This document shows, in pieces, positions 19,201 through 34,200 of a stretch of DNA of 64,000 bases. Source of the stretch: Lewinellaceae bacterium (GTDB taxonomy: Bacteria; Bacteroidota; Bacteroidia; Chitinophagales; Saprospiraceae); NCBI GenBank assembly GCA_016708875.1, contig JADJFA010000013.1:124001-188000 (forward strand), in the 5' to 3' direction. Position 1 is the stretch's first letter, and every line of letters begins with the position of its first letter. The position numbers were made by a program, and so were the translations under genes. Under the pieces are notes generated by a model that was not told the origin of the DNA, ran no database searches, and saw nothing but the letters and a program-made list of their open reading frames with translations.

Positions 19201-22200
19201 ACAACAATCCGCAGGACCCGACCGGCCTTGCAGCGGGAACGTATTGCGTTACCGTGACGGATGCAAATGGCTGTACCAAAACCCTTTGTGCAACCATTTC
19301 AGAACCGCCTGCAATGGTGGTTTCAACTACAGTAACCAATGTCTCTTGCTTTGGTGGCGCCAATGGTGCGGTTGACCTGACCGTTTCAGGCGGCACACCG
19401 GGCTACACCTATGTTTGGACAACCGGCGCCACAACCCAAGACATTTCTGGTCTTGTTGCTGGCACCTACACAGCGACCGTAACGGATGCAAATGGTTGTA
19501 CTAAAACGACTTCTGCGACCGTAACCGAGCCTCCAGTACTTGCACTTAGCACCACAGTAGTGAATGTGCTTTGCAACGGCAACGCAACTGGTTCGATTGA
19601 TCTTTCTGTGTCAGGCGGCACACCTGGATACACCTACGCATGGTCGAATGGTGCAACCATTCAGGATCCATTTAACCTTCCTGCGGGTACTTATACGGTG
19701 ACTGTTACCGATACTAAAGGTTGCACAAAAACCAGCTCGGCAACAATTTCACAACCACCGACGCTTTTGTTGATGACCACTGTTACAAATGTGAACTGCA
19801 ATGGCGCGTCAACAGGCGCAATTGACCTTACAGTTTCAGGTGGCGTTACGCCTTATACATACGCCTGGACGAATGGCGCTACCACACAGGACATCTCTGG
19901 CCTGACGGCGGGCATTTACACGGTGACTGTAACCGATGCAAATGGTTGTACAAAAACCACCTCTGCAACGGTAACCGAAAATTCAACGCTCACGGCTTCT
20001 GCAACCGCTACTCCAGTAAGTTGCTTCGGAGGCTCGAACGGTACAGTTGATCTTACGGTTTCTGGTGGCGTTTCGCCATACACTTATTTGTGGTCGAACA
20101 ATGCTACGACACAGGACTTGTCTGGCTTGACGGCTGGCACATACACCGTGACGGTGACCGACAATGTTGGTTGTACCAAAACGGCTTCTGCCACTGTTTC
20201 GCAGCCTCCGGTGCTGGCACTTTCTACTGTTGTGACCAATGTTTCTTGCTTTGGCGGAAACAATGGCGCAATTGACCTGAGCGTTTCTGGCGGCACCCCT
20301 GGGTACACCTATGTTTGGAGCAACAATGCTACCACGCAGGATATTTCCGGCCTTGTTGCTGGTACCTATACGGTGACGGTTATGGATGCAAATGGCTGTA
20401 CCAAAACAACTTCAGCAACGGTGACGGAGCCTCCTGTGCTTGCACTCAACACTTCCGTAACAAACGTGCTTTGCAACGGTGCAGCAACAGGCGCAATTGA
20501 CTTGACAGTATCTGGCGGAACGCCTGGTTACACTTATGTGTGGTCAAACAATGCGACAACGCAAGACATTTCTGGTCTTGTTGCTGGAACGTATACTGTT
20601 ACCGTAACGGATGCCAACGGTTGTACAAAAACAACTTCAGCAACGATTACACAACCACCTGCAATAGCGCTGAGCTCTGTTGTTTCAAACGTGCTTTGCA
20701 ACGGCGCAAGTACAGGTGCGATTGATCTGACGGTATCTGGTGGGGTTGCTCCATACAGCTATGCCTGGACGAACGGCGCAACGACGCAGGATATCTCCGG
20801 CCTTGTTGCCGGAACCTACACCGTCACGGTGACGGATGCAAATGGTTGCACCAAAACAACTTCTGCGACGGTAACCCAACCGCCAGCCCTTGCGCTGAGT
20901 ACTACGATAACAAACGTGCTTTGCAATGGAGCAAGCACGGGTGCGGTTGACCTGACTGTTTCAGGTGGCACGCCTGGTTATACCTACGCCTGGACAAGCG
21001 GCGCAACGACGCAAGACATTTCTGGCCTTGTTGCAGGAACATACACCGTAACCGTAACAGATGCAAATGGCTGTACCAAAACAACTTCTGCAACAGTTAC
21101 GGAACCACCCGCACTTTCGCTAAGTACTACAGTGACCAACGTGCTTTGCAATGGTGCAAGCACTGGTGCTGTTGACCTGAGCGTTTCTGGTGGTGTTTCT
21201 CCTTATACCTACACCTGGACGAATGGTGCTACCACGCAGGATATATCAAATCTTGCAGCGGGTACATATACCGTGACCGTTACGGATGCAAATGGTTGTA
21301 CCAAAACAACTTCTGCGACTGTAACCCAGCCACCAGCCCTTTCACTCAGCGCTTCCGTGACGAATATTCTTTGCAACGGAGGGGCAACAGGAGCGATTGA
21401 TTTGAGCGTATCTGGTGGTGTGTCTCCTTATAGCTACGCCTGGACAAACGGCGCTACCACGCAGGATATTTCTGGCCTGACTGCTGGAACGTACACCGTG
21501 ACGGTAACCGATGCAAACGGTTGTACCAAAACAACTTCTGCGACCGTCACAGAAAACGGCAACCTGATGGTTTCAGCCACTTCCACTCCAGTGAGTTGCT
21601 TCGGTGGCTCAAACGGTACGGTTGATCTGACGGTTTCTGGCGGTGTTTCGCCTTATACTTACGCTTGGACCAACGGTGCAACGACACAAGACCTCTCTGG
21701 CTTGGCCGCAGGTACTTACACCGTTACCGTAACGGACAATGTAGGTTGTTCCAAAACCACATCGGTAACCGTAACCCAGCCGCCTGTCCTCGCACTTTCA
21801 ACGGTAGTCACCAACCTGCTTTGCTACGGTGTTCCAACAGGAGCGGTTGATCTGACGGTTTCTGGCGGCACCCCTGGCTTTACTTATGTTTGGAGCAATG
21901 GTGCTGTAACGCAGGACATTACGAGCCTTTTTGCAGGCACCTACACTGTTACGGTAACCGATGCAAACGGTTGTACCAAAACAACTTCTGCAACCGTAAC
22001 ACAACCTAGTGACATTGCCCCTGTATTCCTGACCACCCACGTGACTTGCTACGGTGGCAACAACGGTGCAATTGACATGTCGGTTTCTGGTGGCACACCG
22101 GGCTACACCTATTTGTGGAGCAATGGCGCTACTACCCAGGATTTGATGAACCTCACCGCTGGTACTTACACCGTGACTGTAACGGATGCAAATTCTTGCA

Positions 22201-25200
22201 CGAAAGCAGTTGGCATCATCGTGGTTCAGCCATCTGAAATCATTGTTTCTGAAACACATGTCAACGTACTATGCAACGGCGCGAGCACCGGGTCAATTGA
22301 CCTGACGGCAAGCGGTGGCACGGGTGCTCTGTCATACGATTGGTCGCATATTGCGGGCAACAATAACCCTCAGGATCCGACGGGCCTTGCTGCAGGCACT
22401 TACTGCGTGACGGTGACGGATGCAAACGGTTGTACAAAAACCCTTTGCGCAACCATTATGGAACCGCCCGCCCTGCAACTTTCGGCAATTGCAACGAATG
22501 CTTCTTGCACAGGCGTTGCCGATGGCTCCATTGACCTAACGGTTTCTGGCGGCACACCGGGCTACACCTATTTGTGGTCTAATGGCCTCACCACGCAAGA
22601 TCCTTCTGGTCTTGTTGCAGGCACTTATACTGTGACTGTTACAGATGCAAATGACTGCACGAAGACTACTTCTGCAATTGTGCTGGAACCTACCATTTTG
22701 GTAATTTCTGCCGTGCCATCGTTGTGCGATCCATTGACCAATTTGTACTCCCTTGAAGTCACAGTCAGCTGGACAAATGCTCCAACTACTGCTATCACAG
22801 TGACCACCACAGAAGGGGGCATGTCCATTATCAATATTGCATTGGGATCTTCTGGTACACAAACCACTACTATTACGGGTTTGACCTCTAACGGAGTACA
22901 GGATATTGATGTTAAAGCTGCTTTCAATGCAACCTGCTTCCACATTTTCATGGATGCTTATGATGCGCCATTGGAATGTAACACTGCTGAAATCGGTGAC
23001 TACGTTTGGGAAGACCTGGACATTGATGGTATTCAAGATGGCAACGAGAGCGGGATCCCGAACGTGAGTGTAAATCTCACAGGTACAGACCAACTGGGCA
23101 ATCCGGTGAACCTGAACACCACAACAGATGGCACGGGTCACTACCTATTCGACGACCTCGTTCCCGGCACCTACAAGATTACCTTTGGTTCGCCAGGGGC
23201 CAGCTACGAACTCTCGCCACAAGACCAAGGTAGCAACGACGCTGAAGACAGCGACGCAGCACCGGGTACTTTGATGACAATCTTTACGGTATTGTCGCCC
23301 GGAGAGTCTGACCTGACTTGGGACGCTGGTTTCTACCAGCCAAATCCTGACATTGATATTGAGAAATACGTGAATGGCGAAGATGCTGACACCGCTCCTG
23401 GTGTGATCATTCTTGTGCCGAACACGCCTCCGAATGTGACGTTCACTTTCACGACGACCAACACGGGCAATATGACCTTGAACGACGTTGAAGTTACGGA
23501 CGATATTTATGGCTTCATTTGTTCCATCCCAACCTTGGCACCAGGTGCATCCCACACTTGTACCATCACTGTTCCTGCAATGCGTGGGTTACATACCAAC
23601 CTTGCAACAGTGACTGGTCAACCAGTGCTACCAAACGATACGCCATTCGGACCTCCGGTTGACGATGAAGACCCTGCTAATTACACGGGCGTGTTCATCA
23701 ACATGGAGAAAATGGCCAACAAAACCGAGGTCTGTGCAGGGGAAGAAGTGACTTACACGCTGATCACCAGGATGTTAGGTGGTACTGATGGCGTTGAACT
23801 CCGCAACATAATGGCCACGGACAATAACGTGCCGGGCACCTTTGTTTGCAACGACCAATACTGGGTAACCTGTCTTCAAAACGGTGGCATATTGTGCGAC
23901 CTCGATGGCGACTGTATACTTGACTTCACTGATCCAGACAACGATGGAGTAACCAATGAAGAATTCAAGTGGAGCTATACGCTTACGATCAACCAGACCA
24001 CAGTGAACGTCGCCGAAGACATGGCTGAAGTTTGGTATGTTGACCCAATTACTGGCGATGAATTCTTTGTTGGCAATGTAGGCAACATGGACGAAGTGAC
24101 CGTAACCGTCAATCCAGATCGTTGTGCTGAAATTGGTAACTACGTTTGGGAAGACAAGGATGCGGACGGTATTCAGGACGGCAACGAAGTGGGTATCCCG
24201 AATGTGCCTGTAACACTCACGGGTACAGACATTGACGGCAACCCTGTCAACGAGAACACTACTACGGATGCAAGCGGTCTCTACCTGTTCTCAGGCTTAG
24301 TACCCGGCGATTATCAAGTGACCTTCGGCACCCCAGCAGGTGGCTATATGCTTTCGCCACAAGACCAAGGCGGCAACGAAGATTTGGACAGCGATGCTGC
24401 TCCTGGCACACAACAGACCATCGTAACTACCCTCATCGCAGGCGAATCTGACCTGACTTGGGATGCTGGCTTCTTTAGAAAAGCTGAAATCGGCAACTAC
24501 GTTTGGGAAGACACCGATGGTGATGGAATCCAGGACGGCAACGAACCGGGCATCCCGAACGTACCTGTCACCTTGACCGGCACTGATGGTTCTGGCAATC
24601 CGGTGAATGAGAATACCACCACGGATGGCAACGGTTTCTATGAATTTACCGACCTCGTGCCAGGTACTTACAAACTGACCTTCGGCCAGCCTGCTGGATA
24701 CCAGGTTACGGCACAAGATCAAGGTGGTAATAACGATCTGGACAGTGATATTGACCCTGTTATGTTGATGACCGTTACCACCGTGCTTGAGTCTGGCGAA
24801 TCTGATCAATCTTGGGACGCTGGCTTCAACCGGCCTGCTGAAATTGGCGATTTCGTTTGGTACGATCTTGACAAAGACGGTATTCAGGATGGTGGAAACG
24901 AGACGGGTATTCCAAATGTAACTGTAACGCTTACTGGTACTGATGGTGCAGGAAATCCTGTAAATGAGTCCACTACAACTGATGCCAACGGTTTCTACTT
25001 GTTCGACGACCTTAATCCTGGGACGTACAAAATCACCTTTGCTTCACCCGGTGGTGGCTACATTCCTTCGCCGCAAGACCAAGGCGGCAACGACCTTACC
25101 GACAGCGATGGTAACCCAGGCACTTTGATGACCATCAACACTGTATTGGAGTCAGGCGAAAGTGATTTGAGCTGGGATCAGGGCTTCTACCAGGATATTG

Positions 25201-28200
25201 ACTTGACCACATTTGTGGTAAATGTTTCCTGCTACGAAGGCATGAATGGTGCAATTGACCTTACGGTGGTAGGCGGGACCGCACCGCATACATTCCTTTG
25301 GAGCAATGGCGCGACCACAGAAGATTTGACGAATTTGACGGCTGGAACATACACCGTTACGGTGACAGATGCCAACGGCTTCACCGCCACATCCAGCACA
25401 ACCATTACACAACCTCCGGCACTCGTACTCACTCCTATCGCAACAGATGTGCAGTGCAACGACGGTTCGGATGGTGATATTGATCTAACTGTGTCGGGTG
25501 GAACAGCACCTTACACATATGCTTGGAGCAATGGCGCGACCACGCAAGATTTGACCAACGTGCCCGCAGGTACTTACACGGTAACTGTAACGGATGGACA
25601 CGACTGCTCAATGACAGCAAGTGCAACGATTGATGAGCCAGATCCTTTGGTACCAACGGCTCAGGCCTCACCTGTGAGTTGCTACGGCGGCTCGGATGGT
25701 GATGTTGACCTCACCGTTTCTGGTGGAACCGCCTCTTACACATACGTTTGGAGCAATGGCGCGACTACGCAAGATTTGACCAACGTTGTTGCGGGTACCT
25801 ACACGGTGATCGTAACTGATGCACATGGTTGCACGGCTACAGCCAGTGCCACGGTAACTGAACCACCGGCACTGGAGCTGGATACAGAGGTGACCAATGT
25901 GTCTTGCAATGGTGGCAACACTGGCGCAATTGACCTTTTGGTTACAGGTGGAACCACGCCTTATTCCTACGCCTGGAGCAATGGCGCGACGACCCAGGAC
26001 ATTTCGGGTCTGGCGGCGGGCACCTACTGCGTCACAGTGACGGATGCACACGGTTGCACGAAGTCTATCTGCGCAACGATTGAAGAAGCTTCCGAGCTGA
26101 CGGCTTCTGCTCAGGTGACCAATATCCTTTGCAACGGCTTATCAAGTGGCGCGATTGACGTAACTGTAAATGGTGGCACACCCGGCTACACCTACCTCTG
26201 GAACCCGGGTGGAATGACAACAGAAGACCTTTCCAACATCGGTGCAGACACTTACTGTGTTACGGTAACGGATGTTAACGGCTGCACGGTTTCGCTTTGC
26301 AGAACGGTGACTCAGCCTCCGGCACTTTTGGTGACAAGCACCGAAATAGCAGTGCTTTGTAACGGCGGCAGTGATGGCTCAATAAACTTGAGCGTTTCAG
26401 GCGGCGTACCCGGATACACCTACCTGTGGAGCAATGGCTTGACGACACAAGACCTGGAAGACCTACCCGCAGGCAATTACTGCGTGACGGTAACCGATGC
26501 AAATGGTTGCTCCAAAGTATTGTGCACCACCATTACACAACCTCCAGTGATTTCTCTGGACGATGAGGTGACCAATGTTTCCTGCTTCGGTGGCGACAAC
26601 GGTGCGATTAACCTCTTTGTGGTGGGTGGTTCGCCAAACTATACTTACCTGTGGGACAACGGCGCAACGACGCAAGACTTGAGCAACGTGGAGGCGGGCA
26701 CCTATTGCGTGACCGTTACGGATTCGCATGGATGCGAGGCATTCACATGCGTGAATGTTGGCCAACCTACGGAACTTGTATTGACCACTGATATTACCGA
26801 TGTTGCTTGCAACGGTGGTGCTACAGGTGCAGTCAACCTCAGTGTTTCTGGCGGTACTCCAGGCTATACCTACGACTGGTCTAACATACCGGGTGCGAAT
26901 AACCCGCAGGACATCTCAAATCTCACGGCAGGTACTTATACCGTGACCGTAACCGATTCACAAGGTTGTACAAAGGTCATCGAGGCAGTTGTAGATGAAA
27001 GCTCAACCCTCGAAGCAACGTTTGAAGTGACCAATGTGCTTTGCAATGGTGGTTCGGACGGTGATATTGACATTACGGTTTCAGGCGGCACACCAGGCTA
27101 CACCTACTTGTGGTCGTACCAAGGCCGCACGACCGAGGATTTGATCAATGTCCCCGCAGGTGCATACAGCGTGACCATCACGGACGCGGCTGGTTGCCAG
27201 AAAATAGTTACCGCAACCATCGGCCAACCGACTGCATTGAATCTCTCTGCAACAGTGGCTAATGTGAATTGTAATAATGGTTCAGACGGTGCGATCAACC
27301 TCACGGTTTCTGGCGGAACGCCTGACTATACTTATGTATGGTCCAATGGCGAAACGACGCAAGACATCAATGGCCTGACAGCAGGCACTTACACCGTGAC
27401 CGTCACAGACGACAACGGTTGTACGGCCACACTGATAAGAACGGTGGGTGAACCAACTCCACTTGCGCCATCAGTATTGGTAACAGATGTACTCTGCTTC
27501 GGTGGCAGCAATGGTTCGGTGAACCTCAGCATTTCTGGCGGCACACCTGGCTATACCTACCTCTGGTCCAATGGCGCAACAACGCAGGATATCAATAACC
27601 TGATCGCCGGTGATTATTGCGTGACCATTTCGGATGCTCATGGTTGTACTGCAACCATCTGCGCAACGGTGGACCAGCCTACAGCACTTGAACTGGATGC
27701 AGACATCACTACTGTGATTGGCTGCACAGGTGGTAACAATGGTGCGATAGACCTCTCCGTGACTGGAGGCTCTCCAGCCTACGGCTACGCCTGGTCAACT
27801 GGTGCAACGACTCAGGACATATCGGGTCTCGCAGCAGGCACATACACAGTAACAGTAACGGATGCCAATGGCTGCACAAAGGTTCAAGCCTTCGTGGTGG
27901 GCCAATTCGGCGACCTTATATTGGATATTGACTCTACCAACCCAATTTGTGCTGGCACAAACAGTGGTACCATAGATCTGACGATTACTGGTGGCCTTGC
28001 GCCTTATCTGATTGACTGGTCTAACATTCCAGGGGCAAACAACCCTGAAGATCAGTCGAACCTGCCTGCTGGCATCTATTCAGTCACAGTAACCGACGAG
28101 AATGGATGTACCGCGGTTGCCAGTGTGACGCTCATTGACCCAGTTATTAATCTGACTGCTGTGCCTAGCCCCGTTTCTTGCTTCGGCGGAAACAACGGCA

Positions 28201-31200
28201 GCATCAACCTGACAGCGACTGGCGGCAATGGTGGCTTTAGTTACAACTGGTCAAATGGCTTCCAGGGCGAAGATCCAACAGGTTTGATTGCAGGCACTTA
28301 CACGGTGACGGTGACGGATGCAAACAATTGCACCAAGACCATCTCGGCTACGGTAACCCAGCCGCCAGCCATCACCTTCAGTTCTGTCGTGACACATGTT
28401 TCGTGCAATGGTGGATCAAACGGTGCGATCAATATCACGGTCAATGGCGGCACTCCTGCTTACACATACCTATGGGCGCCTGGCGGACAAACGACTCAAG
28501 ACCTCAACGGCCTAACTGCTGGCACCTATACGGTGACGATCACGGATGCCAACGGGTGTACGAAGACTGGCTCGTTTACCGTCAACCAACCAACACAATT
28601 GTCAGTGACGATCACGCAAGTCACCAACTCATGCTTCGGCGTGAACACTGGTGATATCAATACCAGCGTGTCAGGTGGTACGCCTGCTTACTCCTATCTC
28701 TGGAGCAATGGCGCTACGACCCAAAACTTGCTCAACGTAGCACCAGGTACTTACTGTGTGACAGTAACCGATGCAAATGGCTGTACAAGATCGGCTTGTG
28801 CAACCATTCAGCAAAACCCGGAAATCATACTCAGCGCTACTGTAACCAATGTTTCTTGCAATGGCGGAAACAACGGCAGCATCAACCTGACCGTTTCTGG
28901 CGGCACACCTGCATACACCTACAATTGGAGCAATGGTGCGACAACACAAGATTTGAACAACCTCACGGCAGGAACCTACACGGTCACCGTTACGGATGCC
29001 ATTGGTTGCACTCGTACGCTTTCGCAGGTTGTTACGCAACCACCAGTCCTCGTGCTGTCTACCACTTCGACCAATGTGAGCTGCTTCGGTGGCAACAACG
29101 GCGCGGTGAACCTGACTGTAGCAGGCGGTACCGCACCATACACGTACAACTGGGCACACATTGCTGGCTCGAACGATCCGGAAGACCTTTCGGGTCTCAC
29201 AGCAGGCACCTATTGTGTTACTGTAACGGATGCAAACGGTTGTACGAAGTCTATTTGCGCAACGGTTTCGCAGCCAACGCCACTCAATCTGTCTACAACG
29301 TTGGACATCACTTGTGAACCTTTGGCCAACATCAACCTGACAGTTTCAGGTGGTACGCCAGCAGGTATTCCACCGTACTTCTACGAATGGTCGAACGGCG
29401 AAACTTCCCAAGACCTGATTGGTTTCCCAACTTGCGATAACTACACCGTGACGGTGACGGACGGCAACGGCTGTGTGGCCATTACTTCGGTAAACGTACC
29501 ATGTGTTGGGCCAATTAATTTGACTGCCAATGTTACACCAGCTTCATGCTTCGACGATAGCGACGGTAAGATCGACCTCACTGTAACGGGTGGAACGGGC
29601 GGCTTTACATTCTTCTGGTCGCCTGGTAACGAGACAACTGAGGATATCCAAAATCTCCATTCAGGTTTATATACAGTAACTGTTAGAGACGACCGTGGAT
29701 GTCAAAAATCGGCCACGTTTGTGGTTTCTCAACCACAGAATATAGTGCTGGCAACCTCTACAACCCCTGCGGGTTGCGGCGGCCTTGGCAGCATCACGGT
29801 AGACATTACACACGGTGGCGTTCCGCCATTCACTTACGACTATGCATGGAGTGGCCCGGTTAATGGCACTGCAAACGGCCAGGCTGATCCTTACACTATT
29901 ACAGGCCTGCCAGCTGGCAACTATTCCATTACCGTGACCGCCAGCAATGGCTGTACACAAACTACCACAGCGGTAGTAGATGGTTCCGGAGGTATTGGTT
30001 TGTCAGCAACGGCTACACCAACTTCTTGTGGTCAGGCCAACGGTACTGTAACCATAGATGTAACGGGTGGAACAGGTCCATACAACTGGACCGGGCCAAA
30101 TGGCACGAGCGGTTCTTCCGCGAACGAACCTTTCACCATCACTGGTGTACCAGGTGGCGTACACACCTTTACGGTAACGGATGCTTCCGGATGTTCAGGA
30201 GTAGTGAGCGTAAATGTGCCAACCAGCACACCGCTCAGCATTTCGCTGACATCTACACCTGCAACCTGTGGTGATAACAACGGCACAATCACGGTAGACG
30301 TAACAGGTGGAACACCTGATTACAACTATAACTGGACCAGAGTGGGTGGCGGCGCTGACAGCGGCATGGCAATGTCTGATCCATTCGACATTGCTGGCCT
30401 CATGGCTGGAACCTACAACATTACAGTAACCGACATCAGCACAGGCTGTACAGCAACTGGTCAGGTGACGGTGAACTCTGTTTCTGGTATCTCGATATCG
30501 GCAACGCCAACGCCACCGGCTTGCGGGCAATTAGAAGGCTCTATCCTGGTGGACGTATTAAACGGCACGGCACAATACACTTATCAGTGGGCTGGCCCGG
30601 AAAATGGCAACTTTGGTCCGACGAACACAGATCCTTACACCATTCCGAACCTGCTTCCGGGTGTGTACACCATCACCGTGACCGACGGCAACAACTGTAT
30701 GGCATTTGCCACAGTGACCATTGCTCCTCCGCCAAGCATCACAGCGACGGCTACAGCGACCAATACTACTTGTGGTTTGGCCAATGGCTCAGCAACGGCA
30801 TCTGGTTCTGGCGGTACTGCACCTTACACCTACATGTGGTCGAATGGTGGCACTACAGCTACCATCAATAACCTTGCGGCGGGTCAATACTGTGTTACTG
30901 TGAAAGATGCGAATGGTTGCTCGGCAACGGCTTGCGCAACGGTGGGTGGTTCTAACGCCATCACGGCGACATCCAGCAGTACACCAGCATCCTCTTGCAC
31001 CTCCGCAAATGGCACCATCACAGTGGATGTCACAGGCGGTGTTCCGAACTACTCGTACAATTGGGTCAATACTGGCACAGGTGCAACGGGTAACAACGGC
31101 GGCATCCCGATTCCGGGCGAGCCATTTACCATCACCTCTCTACCAGCAGGCAACTACTGCGTAACGGTGACAGCCGGTAATGGCTGTACGGCAACGACTT

Positions 31201-34200
31201 GCGTAACCATTAACGGTCCAAATCCTGTAACACTCTCCGCTACGAGCACACCTGCAACTTGCGGAGTAGCCAATGGCAGCATTACGGTAACCGTGCTGAC
31301 AGGTGGCGGTGCACCTTATTCTTACTCATACGGCGGCCCATCTTCAGGCACAGGCACTTCGCCAAACACTACGTTCACCATTGGCTCACTGGCCGCTGGC
31401 ACTTACTGTGTGACAGTGACAAATGTCAATGGCTGTACAGCGACCGTTTGTGCGACGGTTGATTCGCCAGTATGCTGTGAATCAACCGCTACCGCCAACA
31501 ACGCTTCGGCATGTGGTGGAACGGATGGTTCGGTTACGGTAACCGTGACGAATGGCACTCCGGTGTACAACTATACCTGGAATGGCCCGAACAACACGAA
31601 CGGCAGCGGCACTTCTACAAATGCTACATTCACCATCTCCGGATTGGGTGCAGGCACTTACTGCGTGACCATCACAGATGGTGCAGGCTGTATTTCTACT
31701 GCTTGTGCTACCGTGAATGCAAGCGGTACGTTCACGCTTATTCCGCTCCATATCTGTGCTCCTAATTGTGGTGCAACAGATGGCTACATGCTCCTCGACG
31801 TCGTGGGCGGTCAAGCACCGTTTACCTACAATTGGACAGGACCGAACAACACAACAGGCAGCGGTAATTCAGCGACCGAACCAATCACCGTGGATGGCCT
31901 CGACAGTGGCGATTACTGTGTGACGGTGACTGATGCAACTGGATGTGTTGCTATCTTCTGTGCTACGGTTGATCCGCCAATGGGGCTTATTGTTGGCGCA
32001 GTGCCGACTTGTGCAACCGTTTGCGGTGGCACCAACGCTAAAATCAGCGTAGGTGTGTTCAATGGTACCCTGCCTTACACCTACAGTTGGGTGAACAGCG
32101 ATGGCAACACTGGAGCGGGAACAGGTTCTGGCAATCCATTTGACATTACAGGCCTCACAGCAGGTACTTACACCGTCGTGGTGACAAGCCTGGAAGGCTG
32201 CATGGGTACTGTCACGGTTACCATCGAGAACATCAGCTTCCTCCAGGTTGCTGCAAGTTCAACAGGGGTGATCTGCGGCGGAACGGATGGCACGATTACC
32301 TTGAACCTTGACAACGGCACAGGCCCATACACTTGGGAAGGCACCGGCCTCAGCGGCGGCACATCGGCTACCGAGCCATTTACCATCACAGGGCTTGCTT
32401 CTGGCAACTACTGCCTGACAGTAACGGATGCAAATGGCTGTACGGTAACCGTTTGTGAAATCGTAGGGGGCGCCATCGGAGGTACTGTATTCAACGACTT
32501 CAACGCCAACTGCGACTTCGGTTCCGAAGAGTTTGGCCTCGACAGCGTGTTGGTATACGTCTTTGAGTGCAACAACCCTATTCCGGTGGATTCGATCTGG
32601 ACCAATGCTCAGGGCGCCTTCTTGTTCCCAAGTTTGAATAACTACCCATATCGCCTTGAATTCGTGGTGATTAAAGACTCATGCTGCCTCAAACCATCGC
32701 TTGCTTGCGAAGGCGTGGGTACCACGGTTCAGTTCATCAACGAAGCAAATTGCGACATCAAAGTAGGCTTCCTCAACCCGGCTGACTACTGTCAGTTGGA
32801 TCCGGACATTGCCTTCTCTTGCTTCGCACAAGGCAAAACAGACGAAGTGAACTCGCCAGTAGTGGCGCTCATTCCATACAATGCAGTGGACCGCACGGAA
32901 CTTTACGGTGACGTGGCGGCGAACAACGACCTCATCGGTTCAGTGTATGGTTTGGCTTACGACCGCTCGAACAAGTACCTCTACGCTTCTGCATTCTTGA
33001 AGCGCCACGTTGGTCTTGGCGAACTGGGTCTTGGCGGCATCTACCGCATTGACTACAACCAAGGCACGAATACGCCAAACGTAACGGGCGTTTACATCGT
33101 ACCAAACGTAGGCACTGTGGATCGTCCGGCTGACCTGAGTGCGCCAAACGTTCCAAGCATGGACACCGACGCCTTCGGCAAAGTGGGTAAAGTGGGTCTG
33201 GGCGATCTCGACATCATGGGCGACAACACGCTCTGGACGATCAACCTGTTTAACCGTACCCTGGTTCGCGTGAACAACATCCAGGATACCGCGCTTACCA
33301 GTTCAGTTGAAATTCCGATCACATCTGCTCCAAACTGTGGCAACGGCGTATTCCGTCCGCTCGGTCTGAAGATTGATTGCGAAAAAGTATACGTCGGCGG
33401 TGTGTGTACGGGTGAAAACGCCAACGGCACTTCCAATGACTTGAGTGCCTCTATCCACGTATTCAACACGAAAGACAGCACCTGGATGAAAGTGCTCGAA
33501 TGGGATCTGCATACGCCAGCATACAACCACGGCGATATTGTGGGCAGCGTCAACCCGAACCTCGCACAATGCAAAGAGTGGGAGACCTGGACTGACGAGT
33601 ACACAGAACGCAACCTCGTGGCGAACACTGGTGCAGGCGAACCTGCCGGTATCTTCAATGGCAACTTTGAGATCATCGGTGGTGGCCCAACCGGCGCAGA
33701 ATTCCGCTGCCGCGGCCAGGCTATGATCTCCGATATGGTGATCACCCGCGAAGGCATGATGGTAATTGCCATGATGGACCGCTCAGGACACCAGTTTGGC
33801 TACCGCCAATTCCGTCCAGGCACACAGCAGGGCAATCCGATTTCGGCAACTGCTGGTGGCGACATCGTCGCAGCATATCCTGTAAACGGTGTGTGGACTT
33901 TGGAAAACAACGGTACGATCCCAGGTCTGAACCGCACCAGCGCCCTTGGCCCGAACTCGAATGACGGCCCTGGCGGTGGAGAATTCTTCTACGACAACAC
34001 ACGCTACCATCACATTGATGCAGAAGCAGGTGGTCTGTTGTACGTTCCTGGCAGAGACGAACTGCTCGGCGCTATCAACAACCCGAACACTTCTGAGTAC
34101 AACTTCGGTGGTGGTGTGGTGTACTACGATCTGCTCACCGGTGCTGCAACACGCAACGACCTTACCCTGCTCGATCCAGTGAACAACTCGGTGGGTATCG

